64,000 nucleotides of DNA from the NCBI GenBank assembly GCA_036510735.1, contig DATCDK010000064.1:9815-73814 (forward strand). The letters are read 5' to 3'. Positions 9,341 through 18,078 of this stretch are shown one piece after another. The notes under the pieces were generated by a model. The model was not told the origin of the DNA and did not search any database. It worked only from the letters and a program-made list of their open reading frames with translations. This DNA comes from PALSA-607 sp036510735 (GTDB taxonomy: Bacteria > Actinomycetota > Actinomycetes > Acidothermales > Acidothermaceae). The position numbers and the translations under genes were made by a program. Positions within the stretch are counted from its first letter, which is position 1. Every line of letters starts with the position of its first letter.

Positions 9341-10411
9341 TCACCTCGCGCGGCGGCGAATCCACCAGAAGCAGAAGCCGGCGATGGCGAGAGCGGCGGC
9401 GAGGTAGACCAAGGTCTCGCCCCATTGCAGCGTCCAGTAACGGTTCGCGGGCTGGTAGGTCAGCACTTCGTGGTACGTAGCGCCGAGTTTCGTCACGCAA
9501 TCGTGCAGTGCATCCTGCACGCCGCCGCCCGCGACCCGTACGCGAGTACCTGATCCTGGCGGCGGCCCGCCACCGTTACCCGGGAAGGGCAGAGTTGGGC
9601 AGGTGGCCTTCACGGTCGCGGAGGTGAGCCCGTGGCCCGCGTTGTCGACGATGTGCGTCGAGTAGATCCACGCATTCGGGAGGTTCGGTGGGTTGGGCAT
9701 CAACGTCGCCGGACCACCATTTGTGGTCCCGAAGCCCATGTTGTTGGGATCGAGGGCAAGCGTTTTGTGGCGCGGCGAGAAGATGTTCGGACGCACCACG
9801 TAGGTGGCTGTCAGTCGGACAGCTAAGAAGCCGACAATTGTCGCCGCCATCGCGGGCAGCGTTCGCCGAATCAGTAGGCCGGCGACCACGCCGAGCGCAA
9901 ACCCGAAGGCCGCATATCCAAGTGGCGTGATGTTGCGCTCGCCGAACAACCCCGACCCGAACCGGTTCTGGTGCGCGCGGTCGATTGGTGACGACCACCA
10001 GGTGACCAGCAGGCTCAACAATCCGGTCACCAGGATGCTGGCCAGTCCCACCACGGCGAGCTTGCATGCAAGCCATCGGGTGCGCGTGACGCTTTGTGTC
10101 CACGCGAGACGATGCGTACCGTTCTCGAACTCCCGAGCGATGAGTGGCGCGCCCCAGAACACTCCGATCAAGGCCGGGACGACGACCAGTGCGGTACCGA
10201 TGAGCTCAAGTAGTTGGTCGAGCTTGCTGAGGTTGATGCTGACGCCTGGACAGCCGGGGTTGTTGACGCACGCGGCGTTGGCCTTGGCGAAGACGGTGTA
10301 AAGGTGATCGATGTTCCCCCGGGTGATGGCGAACAGAATCAACACCGCCGCGAGGAGGCCGACTGCAACCACAGCCTGGGCTTGGAACTGGCGCCAACTG
10401 AGCCGGATCAT
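9341..10411 (-). CDS. ABC transporter permease of a YtrA-type operon
   Basis: 356-residue membrane subunit with about six hydrophobic segments, a first helix at about residues 13-31 (VVAVGLLAAVLILFAITRG) and a large extracytoplasmic loop late in the protein. The open frame extends further upstream, but ATG 10411 (MIRLSWRQFQ) is chosen: it overlaps the ATPase stop as ATGA and fits the short cytoplasmic N-terminus of ABC-2-like permeases. With the ATPase and GntR regulator it forms a three-gene operon typical of YtrA-controlled cell-envelope stress or antibiotic-resistance transporters. The substrate is unknown. Confidence 0.88.
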   Translation of the reverse strand: MIRLSWRQFQAQAVVAVGLLAAVLILFAITRGNIDHLYTVFAKANAACVNNPGCPGVSINLSKLDQLLELIGTALVVVPALIGVFWGAPLIAREFENGTHRLAWTQSVTRTRWLACKLAVVGLASILVTGLLSLLVTWWSSPIDRAHQNRFGSGLFGERNITPLGYAAFGFALGVVAGLLIRRTLPAMAATIVGFLAVRLTATYVVRPNIFSPRHKTLALDPNNMGFGTTNGGPATLMPNPPNLPNAWIYSTHIVDNAGHGLTSATVKATCPTLPFPGNGGGPPPGSGTRVRVAGGGVQDALHDCVTKLGATYHEVLTYQPANRYWTLQWGETLVYLAAALAIAGFCFWWIRRRAR

Positions 10412-11304
10412 TTGACGCTCCCAATGTGCGACTTGCGGACGCGCTCGGACTCGCCGGCGCGGCGCATGTACGCCAACACGAGGTCTTCGAGACCGACGGA
10501 CTCGACGGTCCAGGCCGGGTCGAGAATCGGACCGCTGGTTCGCACGAGCAATGTGGTTTGGCGATCGGTGTGACTGGCCTCGATGACTTCTTGGTCGGAA
10601 GGGAGCTGAGTCTCGTCGCGCCGCGGACCGGACAGCCGGTGGTGACACGCGAGCAACTCTTCGACATCACCGGCGACTTGCACCCGCGACCCGGCAAGCA
10701 CGATCACGTAGTCGCACACGCGCTGGACGTCGGCAACCAGGTGCGATGAAAGCACAACACTGACCTCATGTTCCGCAACGCTCTCCATCAGATGCTGCAG
10801 AAACTCGTGCCGAGCGAGGGGATCGAGGCTCGCCACCGGTTCGTCGAGTACCAGCAACTCGGGTCGTTTTGCGAGCGCGAGGGTGAGTGCCAACTGTGCG
10901 CGCTGGCCCCCCGACAGCTTTCCCGCGCGCTGCTTGCGGTCGAGGCCAAGCTGGTCGATGCGGCGTTGCGCCGCGGCTGCGTCGAAGCGCGGATTCAGCC
11001 AGCCGCCCAACTGCAGGTGCTCGCCGACCGAAAGCGCGGCGTAGACCGGAGTGTCCTGGGCGACGAAACCGACGCGCCCGAGTTGCTCCGGGCCCTCGGC
11101 TGGCCTGCCGCCCAGAACGGCGATGTGCCCGGCGCTGGGCTGCAGCAAGCCGACCGCGAGCTGGAGCAGCGTCGTCTTGCCGGCTCCGTTTGGCCCGACG
11201 AGGCCGACGACACGTCCGGCGGGTACCTGCAGCGTGCAATCTCGCAATGCCCAGCGTTGGCGATAGCGCTTGCCGAGACCGTTGGCATCGAGGACGGCGG
11301 TCAC
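10408..11304 (-). CDS. ABC transporter ATP-binding protein
   Basis: 298-residue ATPase with Walker A GPNGAGKTT at residues 37-45, Q-loop in VAQDTP, signature LSGGQ, Walker B LLVLDEP and an H-loop in LSSHLV. The order and the C-terminal extension match exporters of the drug/lantibiotic class associated with GntR/YtrA repressors. It overlaps the GntR gene by 4 bp upstream and the permease by 4 bp downstream, so all three are translationally coupled and expressed from the promoter in front of the regulator. Confidence 0.93.
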   Translation of the reverse strand: MTAVLDANGLGKRYRQRWALRDCTLQVPAGRVVGLVGPNGAGKTTLLQLAVGLLQPSAGHIAVLGGRPAEGPEQLGRVGFVAQDTPVYAALSVGEHLQLGGWLNPRFDAAAAQRRIDQLGLDRKQRAGKLSGGQRAQLALTLALAKRPELLVLDEPVASLDPLARHEFLQHLMESVAEHEVSVVLSSHLVADVQRVCDYVIVLAGSRVQVAGDVEELLACHHRLSGPRRDETQLPSDQEVIEASHTDRQTTLLVRTSGPILDPAWTVESVGLEDLVLAYMRRAGESERVRKSHIGSVK

Positions 11305-11693
11305 GCCACACCTTGCGCGTCTAGGTTCCGAAAGGTGTCCTGAAACAGGGCCTCGATGCTCTCATCGTCGAGCCCGGCCCGACGCGCCTTTCCCATCCAG
11401 TGCTCGAGTTCCGTACGCAAAGGTCCGTGCGCGGCACGCGAGGAGTCGCTCAGTGTCGAGGTGACGAAGGTGCCGACGCCGGCGCGGGCTGCGACAAGCC
11501 CGCTGTGCTCGAGCTCGCGGTAGGCCTTGAGGACCGTGTTGGGGTTGATCGCCAGTTGTGCGACGACGTCTTTGACGGTCGGCAGCTGGTCGCCCGCGGT
11601 GAGCAAGCCCAACACCAACGCACGTCGAACTTGCTGCACCAGTTGCTGGTAGGGGGACACCCCCGACGATGCGTTGAGATGGAACTCGATCAC
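11301..11693 (-). CDS. GntR family regulator, YtrA subfamily
   Basis: 130-residue repressor: winged helix (about residues 10-78) with GDQLPTVKDVVAQLAINPNTVLKAYRELE as the recognition region and a short C-terminal dimerisation helix without a ligand domain, which defines the YtrA group. Family members autorepress and release on cell-envelope antibiotics. It is the first gene of the operon. A perfect 7-bp inverted repeat lies 14 bp upstream of its start, the expected autoregulatory operator. Confidence 0.93.
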   Translation of the reverse strand: MIEFHLNASSGVSPYQQLVQQVRRALVLGLLTAGDQLPTVKDVVAQLAINPNTVLKAYRELEHSGLVAARAGVGTFVTSTLSDSSRAAHGPLRTELEHWMGKARRAGLDDESIEALFQDTFRNLDAQGVA

Positions 11694-11706
11694 GGCGGCT
11701 CCTGAT

Positions 11707-11734
11707 TAACTAGGTAACTAGCACAATAGTTAAG
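11707..11734 (-). promoter_or_regulatory. Predicted GntR/YtrA operator
   Basis: Perfect inverted repeat TTAACTA (11707-11713) and TAGTTAA (11728-11734) separated by 14 bp, with a third copy of the half-site core, TAACTAG, in the centre (11716-11722). It lies just upstream of the GntR start and is AT-rich in a GC-rich context. Position and symmetry fit an autoregulatory site for the adjacent YtrA-type repressor; binding is inferred. Confidence 0.7.
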
Positions 11735-12052
11735 TGTGCGTCGCCGCAAGTCAAGGGGTAGCCGTCAACGACGCGCGCCACCCGGCGTCCGATTGCGGCC
11801 TTGTTTGCCCGCCGACTGAAGGAATTCGTGGTCCTTTTGCCGACACAGCGATATTCCTGCACTGGACGGCGATCGGCAGGTTAGTCGGGACGGCGGGAAG
11901 CTGAGGCTGTCGAGCTGCGAGCCCCGTCGCGCTAGGCGAACCGTCACTTCAGTAGGTGCGCCCACCTATTGAGGGACCCCGACACCGCCCTTACGTGATC
12001 AAACCGCGCCAGCGTCGGCTAGTAGAGCGGCTCCGTTAGTCGATCGACTCGC
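11735..12052. other. Intergenic stretch without a supported gene
   Basis: About 320 bp between the GntR operator and the PilZ gene. The one ORF of 66 codons on the minus strand (11765-11965) has no recognisable family pattern and is not called. The only structure noted is a short inverted repeat, TAGGTG/CACCTA with a 4-nt loop (11953-11968). Confidence 0.5.
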
Positions 12053-12751
12053 TCAGTACTCCTCGGTGATCTTCTGCCGTTTTACTGTCGCGTAGACGAG
12101 GCGGTCGATCGGCGCAAGGTCGAGTTCGGTGGGGTCGAAGCGCATGCCCAGCTCGCCGGTCTGCGTGTCGATGCGCACGACTTCGGCCTCCAGCGCGAAG
12201 TTCTTGTTGCCTGGAAGTTCGATGAGTACTTCCGCAGCTGTGCCGACCGATCGCACGAGGTCGGGCTGGTTGAGGTCGATGCGGCAACCGTCGTGGGAGA
12301 GATCCGTCGCGACGCCCTGAGCCGTCGTCCCGTCTGAGTACGTCAGCGTCGCAGGATGCCGAGTCGCCGCGCGCACTGCACTGCGCCGGCGTTCGCGGGC
12401 GAGTGGCAGGACGCCGGTCATGATCAGGGTGGTGTCGTCCTGATCCGAGGCACGCCTGGCAACCACCTCGAGCACGATGAGCTCCGCGTCGGCGGCCTCT
12501 CGACCGGCCACCCACACCCGCTGGCCCGAGCACATCGCCGCGGCCTCGCGGCTGGTGCGGACGCCGATGGTGACGATGAGGCCGGCCGCACCGGTGAGCC
12601 AATGCGTAATGACGCCGCGCTGCAGGCCGCTCTCGAGGTCGACGGGGAGCAACGTGACCTCGCCACCGGCCATCATCCAGAGCGTGTGCGGGGGAGCTGG
12701 CTGTGGCTGCTCTGGCTGCTCTGGCTCTGGCTGTTCTGGTTGCGCCGTCAT
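12053..12751 (-). CDS. PilZ domain protein (c-di-GMP binding)
   Basis: 232 residues: a Pro/Gln/Glu-rich N-terminus (PEQPEPEQPEQPQ), a YcgR-like N-terminal beta domain, and a C-terminal PilZ domain. The PilZ signature is seen as RERRRSAVR (RxxxR type) followed by ATDLSHDGCRIDL, matching the D/NxSxxG consensus. Such proteins are c-di-GMP effectors. A GGDEF-EAL protein is encoded about 18 kb away (30005-32230), but the genes are not linked. The low-GC stretch upstream (12780-12850) probably carries its promoter. Confidence 0.85.
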   Translation of the reverse strand: MTAQPEQPEPEQPEQPQPAPPHTLWMMAGGEVTLLPVDLESGLQRGVITHWLTGAAGLIVTIGVRTSREAAAMCSGQRVWVAGREAADAELIVLEVVARRASDQDDTTLIMTGVLPLARERRRSAVRAATRHPATLTYSDGTTAQGVATDLSHDGCRIDLNQPDLVRSVGTAAEVLIELPGNKNFALEAEVVRIDTQTGELGMRFDPTELDLAPIDRLVYATVKRQKITEEY

Positions 12752-12885
12752 CGTCGGCTCCCGGTCTGTACGTGAGCGAATGCCAGGAAAAATCAGGCGA
12801 TTCGCCCTATTTAGTACCTACCAATCATGTGTAGCCGGAAATTCCGCTTATGTATAGGTGCCGAACAGACACCGATGGCCACCGT

Positions 12886-13665
12886 TCAGGCGGAGGCGTC
12901 GAGGTTCATCAGCCGGAACTGCGCGCCCGTGGGGTCGGTCGCCACGGCGAGCCGACCGTAGGGCGTGTCCTCGGCGGCCCTCACTATCGCCCCGCCCAAC
13001 GCGAGCGTCGTCGCGACCGCGGCGTCGGTGTCGGCGACCCCGAAGTAGACGCCCCAGTGGGCGGGAACGCCGTCGGGCGGGAAGACCGAGGCGTCGATGA
13101 TCCCGGCCAGCTGGGTGTCACCGTGCTGCAGCACCGTGTACCGGAACTCAGGTGTGTCGCTCAGTGCCTGCGTGTCCCAGTGGAAAACGTCGCGGTAGAA
13201 GGCGACGGCGGCGCTGTAGTCGCGCGTGTGCAACTCGAACCAGCTCGGCGTGCCGGGCTCGCCGAGGACGCCGAAGCCCTTGTGCCGGCCGGGCTTCCAG
13301 ACGCCGACGACGGCGCCGCCGGGATCGATGACGGCGGCCATCGTGCCCAGCTCGCCGACGTGCATCGGCTCGATCATGACCCGCCCGCCGTGTGCGAGTG
13401 CCATTTCCAGGGTCTTCGCGGCGTCGTCGGTGGCCAGGTGCACTGACCAGGTGTCGGGCATCGGATTGCCGGAGTCGCGAGCCATGCAGCCGGCCACCAG
13501 CACGCCGTCCTTGCGGAAGTTGAAGTAGCCGCCGAACTCCGCGTTGGCTTCGTCTGCGGTCCAGCCGAAGAGCTCGATGTAAAACGCCCGGCTGCGCTGC
13601 GTGTCGGACGTCATCAGGTCGACCCAGCAGGGCGCTCCGAGCGGGGCGTCTTCGCGTGCAGGCAT
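12886..13665 (-). CDS. Two-domain VOC protein
   Basis: 259 residues made of two glyoxalase-fold halves: the first starts at CWVDLMTSDTQRSRAFYIELFGW, the second at SWFELHTRDYSAAVAFYRDVFHW (about residue 140). Repetition of the FYxxxFxW pattern indicates internal duplication, as in the mycobacterial Cfp30B-like group. The enzymatic activity of this group is not established, so none is claimed. It diverges from the ECF sigma factor gene, and the tandem palindromes at 13809-13877 lie between the two. Confidence 0.9.
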   Translation of the reverse strand: MPAREDAPLGAPCWVDLMTSDTQRSRAFYIELFGWTADEANAEFGGYFNFRKDGVLVAGCMARDSGNPMPDTWSVHLATDDAAKTLEMALAHGGRVMIEPMHVGELGTMAAVIDPGGAVVGVWKPGRHKGFGVLGEPGTPSWFELHTRDYSAAVAFYRDVFHWDTQALSDTPEFRYTVLQHGDTQLAGIIDASVFPPDGVPAHWGVYFGVADTDAAVATTLALGGAIVRAAEDTPYGRLAVATDPTGAQFRLMNLDASA

Positions 13666-13808
13666 GTGGCTCTCCCTAGGTTCGCAGTGGCGAGGTCAAG
13701 GCTTTCACTGAATGGACGTCGGGTGGCTAGCGAATTCATCGGTACTGCACCGCGTATCGCGCCCTGTCGGAGATGGGGTCGAGACATTGTCGGGCGTCGT
13801 GCCTACCA

Positions 13809-13877
13809 TGTGCCCATGAGCACCATCACCGGGATACGCCCATGGGCACAATCACCGGTGATGTGCCCATGGGCACA
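13809..13877. repeat. Three tandem palindromes at the sigma-factor start
   Basis: A 16-bp perfect palindrome TGTGCCCATGGGCACA (13862-13877) is preceded by two imperfect copies, at 13835-13850 (one arm TACGCCC) and 13809-13824 (right arm GAGCACC). They repeat at 26-27 bp intervals, and ATCACCGG recurs between them. The third copy contains an in-frame ATG of the sigma gene. The array could be a three-site operator with helically phased spacing, or a small tandem duplication. Confidence 0.75.
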
Positions 13878-13886
13878 ATGACCGCC

Positions 13887-14852
13887 ATGCCGCAGGAGCT
13901 CGAAGATCGGTTCGAGCAGCACCGAGTCGAATTGCGCGGGTTCTGCTATCGCATGCTCGCGTCCCCGTTCGACGCCGAAGATGCGGTGCAGGAGACCTTC
14001 ATTCGAGCGTGGCGGGGCTACGAAAGCTTCGAGGGCCGGGCATCGCTGCGGTCGTGGCTTTACAAGATCGCGACCAACGTCTGCCTCGACATGCGCCGAA
14101 GCGGCGAGCGACGTGCGCGGCCGATGGATTTCGGGCCGTCCCAAGAACCGGTCGCCACGAATCTGAACATGCTGGCGGAGACGACGTGGCTTGAGCCGGC
14201 ACCCGACGAGTTGATCGTTGCCGCAGACGGCGACCCGGCGGACGTCGCCGTCGCGCGCGACAGCGTCCGGCTCGCGTTCGTCGCTGCGCTGCAACACCTC
14301 CCACCCCGCCAGCGCGCGGTGCTGATCCTGTGCGAGGTGCTGCAGTGGAAGGCGACCGAGGTCGCCGAGCTTCTCGAGACCACGACGGCGTCGGTCAACA
14401 GCGCCTTGCAACGTGCCCGCGCCACGCTCGAAACGGCGAAGCCGTCGGCGGCCGAACCGGCGTCGGAGTTGAAGGCGGCAGATCGCGAACTGCTCGCCCG
14501 TTACGTCAAGGCGTTCGAGGCCTATGACATCGAGGCGCTGACCGCCTTGATTCACGACGACGCCATTCAATCGATGCCGCCTTACGACATGTGGCTGTCC
14601 GGTCGCGACGACATCTTCGAATGGTGGTTCGGACCTGGCATCGGCTGTCAGGGCTCGCGGGTGATCCCGACGATGACCGCAAACGGGTCGGCTGCGTTCG
14701 GCCAATACAAGCCGAGCGCGGACGGCGGCTATGAGCCGTGGGCGCTCCAGGTTGTCGAACTGCGCGACGGCAAGATCGGCGAGCTGACCTTCTTCCTGGC
14801 GACGGAGACACTCTTTCCGTTGTTCGGCCTGCCGCTGGAGTTCGAGGGCTGA
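13887..14852 (+). CDS. ECF sigma factor with C-terminal SnoaL-like domain
   Basis: RNA polymerase sigma factor of the SigG/TIGR02960-like type. Region 2 is seen in LRGFCYRMLASPFDAEDAVQETF and SLRSWLYKIATNVCLD, and region 4 in HLPPRQRAVLILCEVLQWKATEVAELL. A C-terminal domain of about 120 residues (from LLARYVKAFEAYDIEALTALIHDDA) is SnoaL/NTF2-like and in related ECFs modulates promoter binding. The frame stays open upstream, with ATGs at 13773, 13842, 13869 and 13878 inside or near the tandem palindromes. Homology begins at MPQELEDRFEQH, so ATG 13887 is preferred, but no clear ribosome site decides it. No anti-sigma gene is adjacent. Confidence 0.88.
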   Translation: MPQELEDRFEQHRVELRGFCYRMLASPFDAEDAVQETFIRAWRGYESFEGRASLRSWLYKIATNVCLDMRRSGERRARPMDFGPSQEPVATNLNMLAETTWLEPAPDELIVAADGDPADVAVARDSVRLAFVAALQHLPPRQRAVLILCEVLQWKATEVAELLETTTASVNSALQRARATLETAKPSAAEPASELKAADRELLARYVKAFEAYDIEALTALIHDDAIQSMPPYDMWLSGRDDIFEWWFGPGIGCQGSRVIPTMTANGSAAFGQYKPSADGGYEPWALQVVELRDGKIGELTFFLATETLFPLFGLPLEFEG

Positions 14853-14855
14853 TTG

Positions 14856-15065
14856 TCAGCTGCGCAGCACGTCGCCCAGCCCTAACAGCGCGATCAGCTC
14901 GAGGAGCTCGGCGCGAGCGTTGCGCAGTCGAAGCGTGTACCCGTGCCGTCGACCGGCAAGCTCGAATCGCGCGAGTGTCTCGACCGTGGCCACGTCGGCG
15001 GGCAGGCCAGCGACGTCCCAGTCGACGACCACGCGGTTGGTCGGGCGCGGCGCAGACGTAACCAT
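14856..15065 (-). CDS. STAS domain protein
   Basis: 69-residue STAS-like (anti-sigma factor antagonist fold) protein. The pattern VVVDWDVAGLPADVATVETLARFELAGRRHGYTLRLRNA, then ELLELIALLGLGDVL, matches short actinobacterial STAS proteins. The usual phosphorylatable Ser in the DxSG loop is replaced by VAGLP, so it may not be a canonical SpoIIAA switch. It is convergent with the ECF sigma gene with only 3 bp between the stops, a suggestive but unproven link to sigma regulation. Confidence 0.75.
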   Translation of the reverse strand: MVTSAPRPTNRVVVDWDVAGLPADVATVETLARFELAGRRHGYTLRLRNARAELLELIALLGLGDVLRS

Positions 15066-15194
15066 CTGGATACAGACGATGGTGACGGCCGGAATTCATC
15101 GCTGCGACGCCGCCCGTTGGGCCTTGGAGGTCGTATTCTCCGCGATGAGAACGTCAGGATCTGCAGGTTCGCGTGCCAGCATCGGAGGCCCAGC

Positions 15195-15995
15195 ATGACC
15201 CCACACACCGACCGCGCAGTTGGCATCCTTCGCCATCGTCGGGTTGCCGGAGTTGTCGCGCTCGCGGTCACGCTGGGCGGATTGGGGCTCAGCGGGTGCT
15301 CGGCGATCAGCAAGGTCAAGTCGGTTGCGCACAACGTGGAAACCAACCGGAAGACGATGGACTCGTTCACGACCAAGATCCAGTCCGATGAAGCGAAGCC
15401 GTTCGAGGCGACCTATGTGACGACCGGTGACAACCCGACGACGGTCGTGTACGCCGTCCAGCCACCGAAGGGTCTCTCGTTCACGAACACGCCTTCGAGT
15501 ACGAGCAGCGCAGGCACGGGCGGCGCCGCCGTGCCAAATGTCGACATCATCGTGAACTCAACAGGCGAGTACTCCTGCACTCCGCCCGACACATCTGGCA
15601 CGGCAGGCAAGGGGACCTGGGCGTGTCAAATGCTGTCGCCCGGCGACGCGCAGGAGCAGAACGCGATCTTCGACTTTTACACACCCGCGCACTGGATCAA
15701 CTTCCTGAAGGGGTTCTCTCTCGCCGCTGGATTCGCCGGCGACAAGGTCACGTCGTCGACGATGACTGTCAATGGGTTCGCGATGTCGTGCGTCGACTTC
15801 GCAACCCCTGGGCAATCCGGGGAGAGCACGATCTGCACCACTGCTCAGGGCATCCTGGGCTACGTCAAGGTGGCGGGCGACACCACGAGTTTCGAAATCA
15901 AGAGCTACTCGGCGTCGCCGGATGCCTCGCTGTTTGAGTTGCCGCCCGGAGCCACCGTCACGCAGGTCCAGGTGGCCTCGTCACCAGCCGCCTGA
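15195..15995 (+). CDS. Putative lipoprotein of unknown function
   Basis: 266 residues. ATG 15195 is chosen because it gives a proper export signal: basic start (HTDRAVGILRHRR), hydrophobic core and lipobox LSGC near residue 34. The open frame upstream of it has no protein-like composition. The mature part has conserved-looking paired cysteines (EYSCTPPD, TWACQML, MSCVDF, STICTT), likely disulfide-bonded, and a late TSFEIKSYSASPDASLFELPPGA stretch resembling the end of LppX/DUF-type lipoproteins. I do not recognise the family. Confidence 0.7.
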   Translation: MTPHTDRAVGILRHRRVAGVVALAVTLGGLGLSGCSAISKVKSVAHNVETNRKTMDSFTTKIQSDEAKPFEATYVTTGDNPTTVVYAVQPPKGLSFTNTPSSTSSAGTGGAAVPNVDIIVNSTGEYSCTPPDTSGTAGKGTWACQMLSPGDAQEQNAIFDFYTPAHWINFLKGFSLAAGFAGDKVTSSTMTVNGFAMSCVDFATPGQSGESTICTTAQGILGYVKVAGDTTSFEIKSYSASPDASLFELPPGATVTQVQVASSPAA

Positions 15996-16402
15996 GGCGC
16001 CACTGACTGCCGCAGCGACCGCACTTCGCATCCGGGGTGGTCGTGATCCGGTGAGAATTGGTGCGATTCGCAACCACCCGGAATGCGAAGTCGTCGAGTG
16101 GTGGGCGATGGGGCCCGGTTCAGGTCGCGGACTGAGTTCGCGACAGGTACTCGACGCGGGTCTGCGCGACCAACGAGCGCACGGTTGTGAGAAACGCGGC
16201 GGTGTGCGGTTGGCGTTCCGGCGCGGCGATCGGTTGCTGGTGCTGGCGGCCATCGTTACGCCGGTCCCGGAGCTTGCTGCGGGCGTGGTCTGTGCCGGCC
16301 CGCTTGCATTCGAACTCGCGAAGCAGCCGATGAGTTCTGGCCCATCGCAGCGTCCACATCACTGACACGTCAACTGTTGCTGGCAACCGGAAGGATCTCA
16401 TC
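15996..16402. other. Intergenic stretch without a supported gene
   Basis: About 400 bp between the lipoprotein and the DHFR-like gene. Frames on both strands remain open for 80-100 codons, as expected at this GC content, but none shows family motifs or a convincing start with a ribosome site. No terminator-like hairpin or repeat was recognised. Confidence 0.5.
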
Positions 16403-16966
16403 GTGCGCACCCTGATTGTGACCGAGTTCATCAGTCTTGACGGCGTCGTCGAGGCGCCAGGAGGAGTCGAGACGTCGCACCCCCAAGCCGGCTGGACGAT
16501 GACGTACGGCGTCCCCGAGAGCTACGCGTTCAAGCTGAAGGAGACCATGGACGCGCAGTCGTTGCTGCTCGGCCGAGTCACCTACGAGGGATTCGCCGCC
16601 GTGTGGCCCACGATGAGCGACGTGTTCGCGGACAAGATGAACTCGATGCCCAAGCACGTCGTCACGAACACCCTCACTGAGCTCGAGTGGAACGCGGCGC
16701 CGTTGAGCGGCGACATCGCCGCGGCCGTGACCGAGCTGAAGCAGGGCGACGGCGGCCCGATCCTGGTCCACGGCAGCGCGACCCTCGTTCGGTTCCTGCT
16801 CGCCGAGCACCTCGTCGACGAGCTGCACCTGATGGTCTTTCCCGTCGCCATCGGTGGAGGCTTAAGGATGTTCCCCGATGACCGTAAGAAGCTCGAGTTC
16901 GAACTCACCGAGCTGGTGCGCTACGACAGCGGTGCCACACTGCAGATTTACCGCCCTGCGTCTTGA
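16403..16966 (+). CDS. Dihydrofolate reductase-fold (RibD C-terminal-like) protein
   Basis: 187-residue NADP(H)-dependent reductase-like protein of the DHFR/RibD-C superfamily. The family markers are VTEFISLDGVVEAPGG at the start, LLLGRVTYEGFAAVWP near residue 55, KHVVTNTL, GGPILVHGSATLVRFLL for dinucleotide binding, and DELHLMVFPVAIGGGLRMF. These standalone proteins are widespread in actinobacteria and their substrates are mostly unknown; the protein is unlikely to replace true DHFR. It stands alone, with no obvious operon partner. Confidence 0.9.
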   Translation: MRTLIVTEFISLDGVVEAPGGVETSHPQAGWTMTYGVPESYAFKLKETMDAQSLLLGRVTYEGFAAVWPTMSDVFADKMNSMPKHVVTNTLTELEWNAAPLSGDIAAAVTELKQGDGGPILVHGSATLVRFLLAEHLVDELHLMVFPVAIGGGLRMFPDDRKKLEFELTELVRYDSGATLQIYRPAS

Positions 16967-17004
16967 ATGAGGTACAACGGACTCAGGCGAGGCGCGGGTA
17001 ACGG

Positions 17005-18078
17005 GTGGGGAGGTTTGCGGGCGTGGATGTCGTGCAGGCCTACCCGCCGCCTTCGCCCCCGCCGCTTCCCCGACAGTCGCCGAAGTTCTCGCCGCGATCC
17101 CCGCGGTCCGCTCGCTGGCTGCTAGCGGTCGCGGTGGTTTTGGTGCTCGCGGTCATCGGCGCCGTGGCCTTCAGTTGGAATCAGGCGCACCGGCTGTCGA
17201 GTACTCGGGATCAGCTCGCGACGCTGAAGGCGGCCGCGGCCTCAGAACAGGCGCAGGTGTCGGCCCTCGCGACCACCGTCGACGCGCAGCAGAAGACCTT
17301 GACCGACCTCGGCACCCAACTCGGCGCTACCCAAACGCAGTTGGCGACGACCCAAAGCAAGTTGGGTACGACCCAGTCGCAGCTGCAGACAGCCCAAACT
17401 CGCCTGGGCACCGACGAGGCGCAGCTGAACTCGACGACCAAACAGCTGAACGTCACCACCAAGCAGTTGCCCCCGGATCTCGTTGCACTGGCGACGCAGG
17501 TTTCACCATCGGTGGTGCTCATCACCTGCACGACGGGCGGCGGCGGCGACACCGGCACCGGGTTCGCGATCGCGCTGCCGGCCGCAGCCGGCTATGTCAC
17601 GACCATCATCACGGCTGAGCACGTCATCGACGCGTGTACCAACCCGTTGACGGGTGCATTCATCTCGTTGGCACGCGGCGGCCAGACATTGTCGGTGCAC
17701 CTTCGTGCCTACGACCCGCGCCAGGACGTCGCGATACTCGACACGACCGCCAAGTTGCCGACGCTGAAGCCCGCGGCTGCCCCGGTCGTCGGCGAGTTCC
17801 TGATGGCGGTCGGTAACCCGCTCGGCGTCAATGACAACGTCACGTCAGGCAACGTGTCGCAGGTGTACTCGTCGTACTTCCTTGACAGTGCGCCGATCAG
17901 CAATGGCAGCTCGGGAGGTCCGGTGGTCGACCGATCGGGCAACGTCGTCGGTATCGTCGATGCAGGAGCCGTTGCTGATGCGAACACGCCAGTAGTGCAG
18001 AACCTGAACATCGCGCTGCGGTTGTCGAGGCTATGCCCGACAGTCTTGTCCGGCTCGTCATGCACGGCGTTGCACTGA
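17005..18078 (+). CDS. Membrane-anchored trypsin-like serine protease with coiled coil
   Basis: 357 residues: Pro-rich cytoplasmic N-terminus (1-30), one transmembrane helix (about 38-56), an extracytoplasmic coiled coil (about 64-155) rich in regularly spaced Thr, Gln and Leu (units such as LGATQTQ, LATTQSK, LGTTQSQ), and a trypsin/HtrA-like protease domain (about 160-350). The triad is His206 in TAEHVID, Asp241 in RQDVAIL and Ser303 in NGSSGGPV. No PDZ domain is present. GTG 17005 is the longest start; GTG 17023 and 17032 are alternatives. It probably degrades or processes surface proteins. The downstream lipoprotein gene overlaps its end. Confidence 0.88.
   Translation: MGRFAGVDVVQAYPPPSPPPLPRQSPKFSPRSPRSARWLLAVAVVLVLAVIGAVAFSWNQAHRLSSTRDQLATLKAAAASEQAQVSALATTVDAQQKTLTDLGTQLGATQTQLATTQSKLGTTQSQLQTAQTRLGTDEAQLNSTTKQLNVTTKQLPPDLVALATQVSPSVVLITCTTGGGGDTGTGFAIALPAAAGYVTTIITAEHVIDACTNPLTGAFISLARGGQTLSVHLRAYDPRQDVAILDTTAKLPTLKPAAAPVVGEFLMAVGNPLGVNDNVTSGNVSQVYSSYFLDSAPISNGSSGGPVVDRSGNVVGIVDAGAVADANTPVVQNLNIALRLSRLCPTVLSGSSCTALH

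Noticed and set aside
11765..11965. 66-codon minus-strand frame in the GntR-PilZ gap
   Set aside because: No recognisable motif, no convincing ribosome site, and composition similar to random high-GC frames.
12836..12846. CGGAA-A-TTCCG palindrome upstream of the PilZ gene
   Set aside because: Only 5-bp arms, single occurrence and no linked regulator; too weak to call an operator.
15996..16402. Overlapping open frames on both strands between two genes
   Set aside because: None has a credible start or conserved pattern; treated as intergenic.
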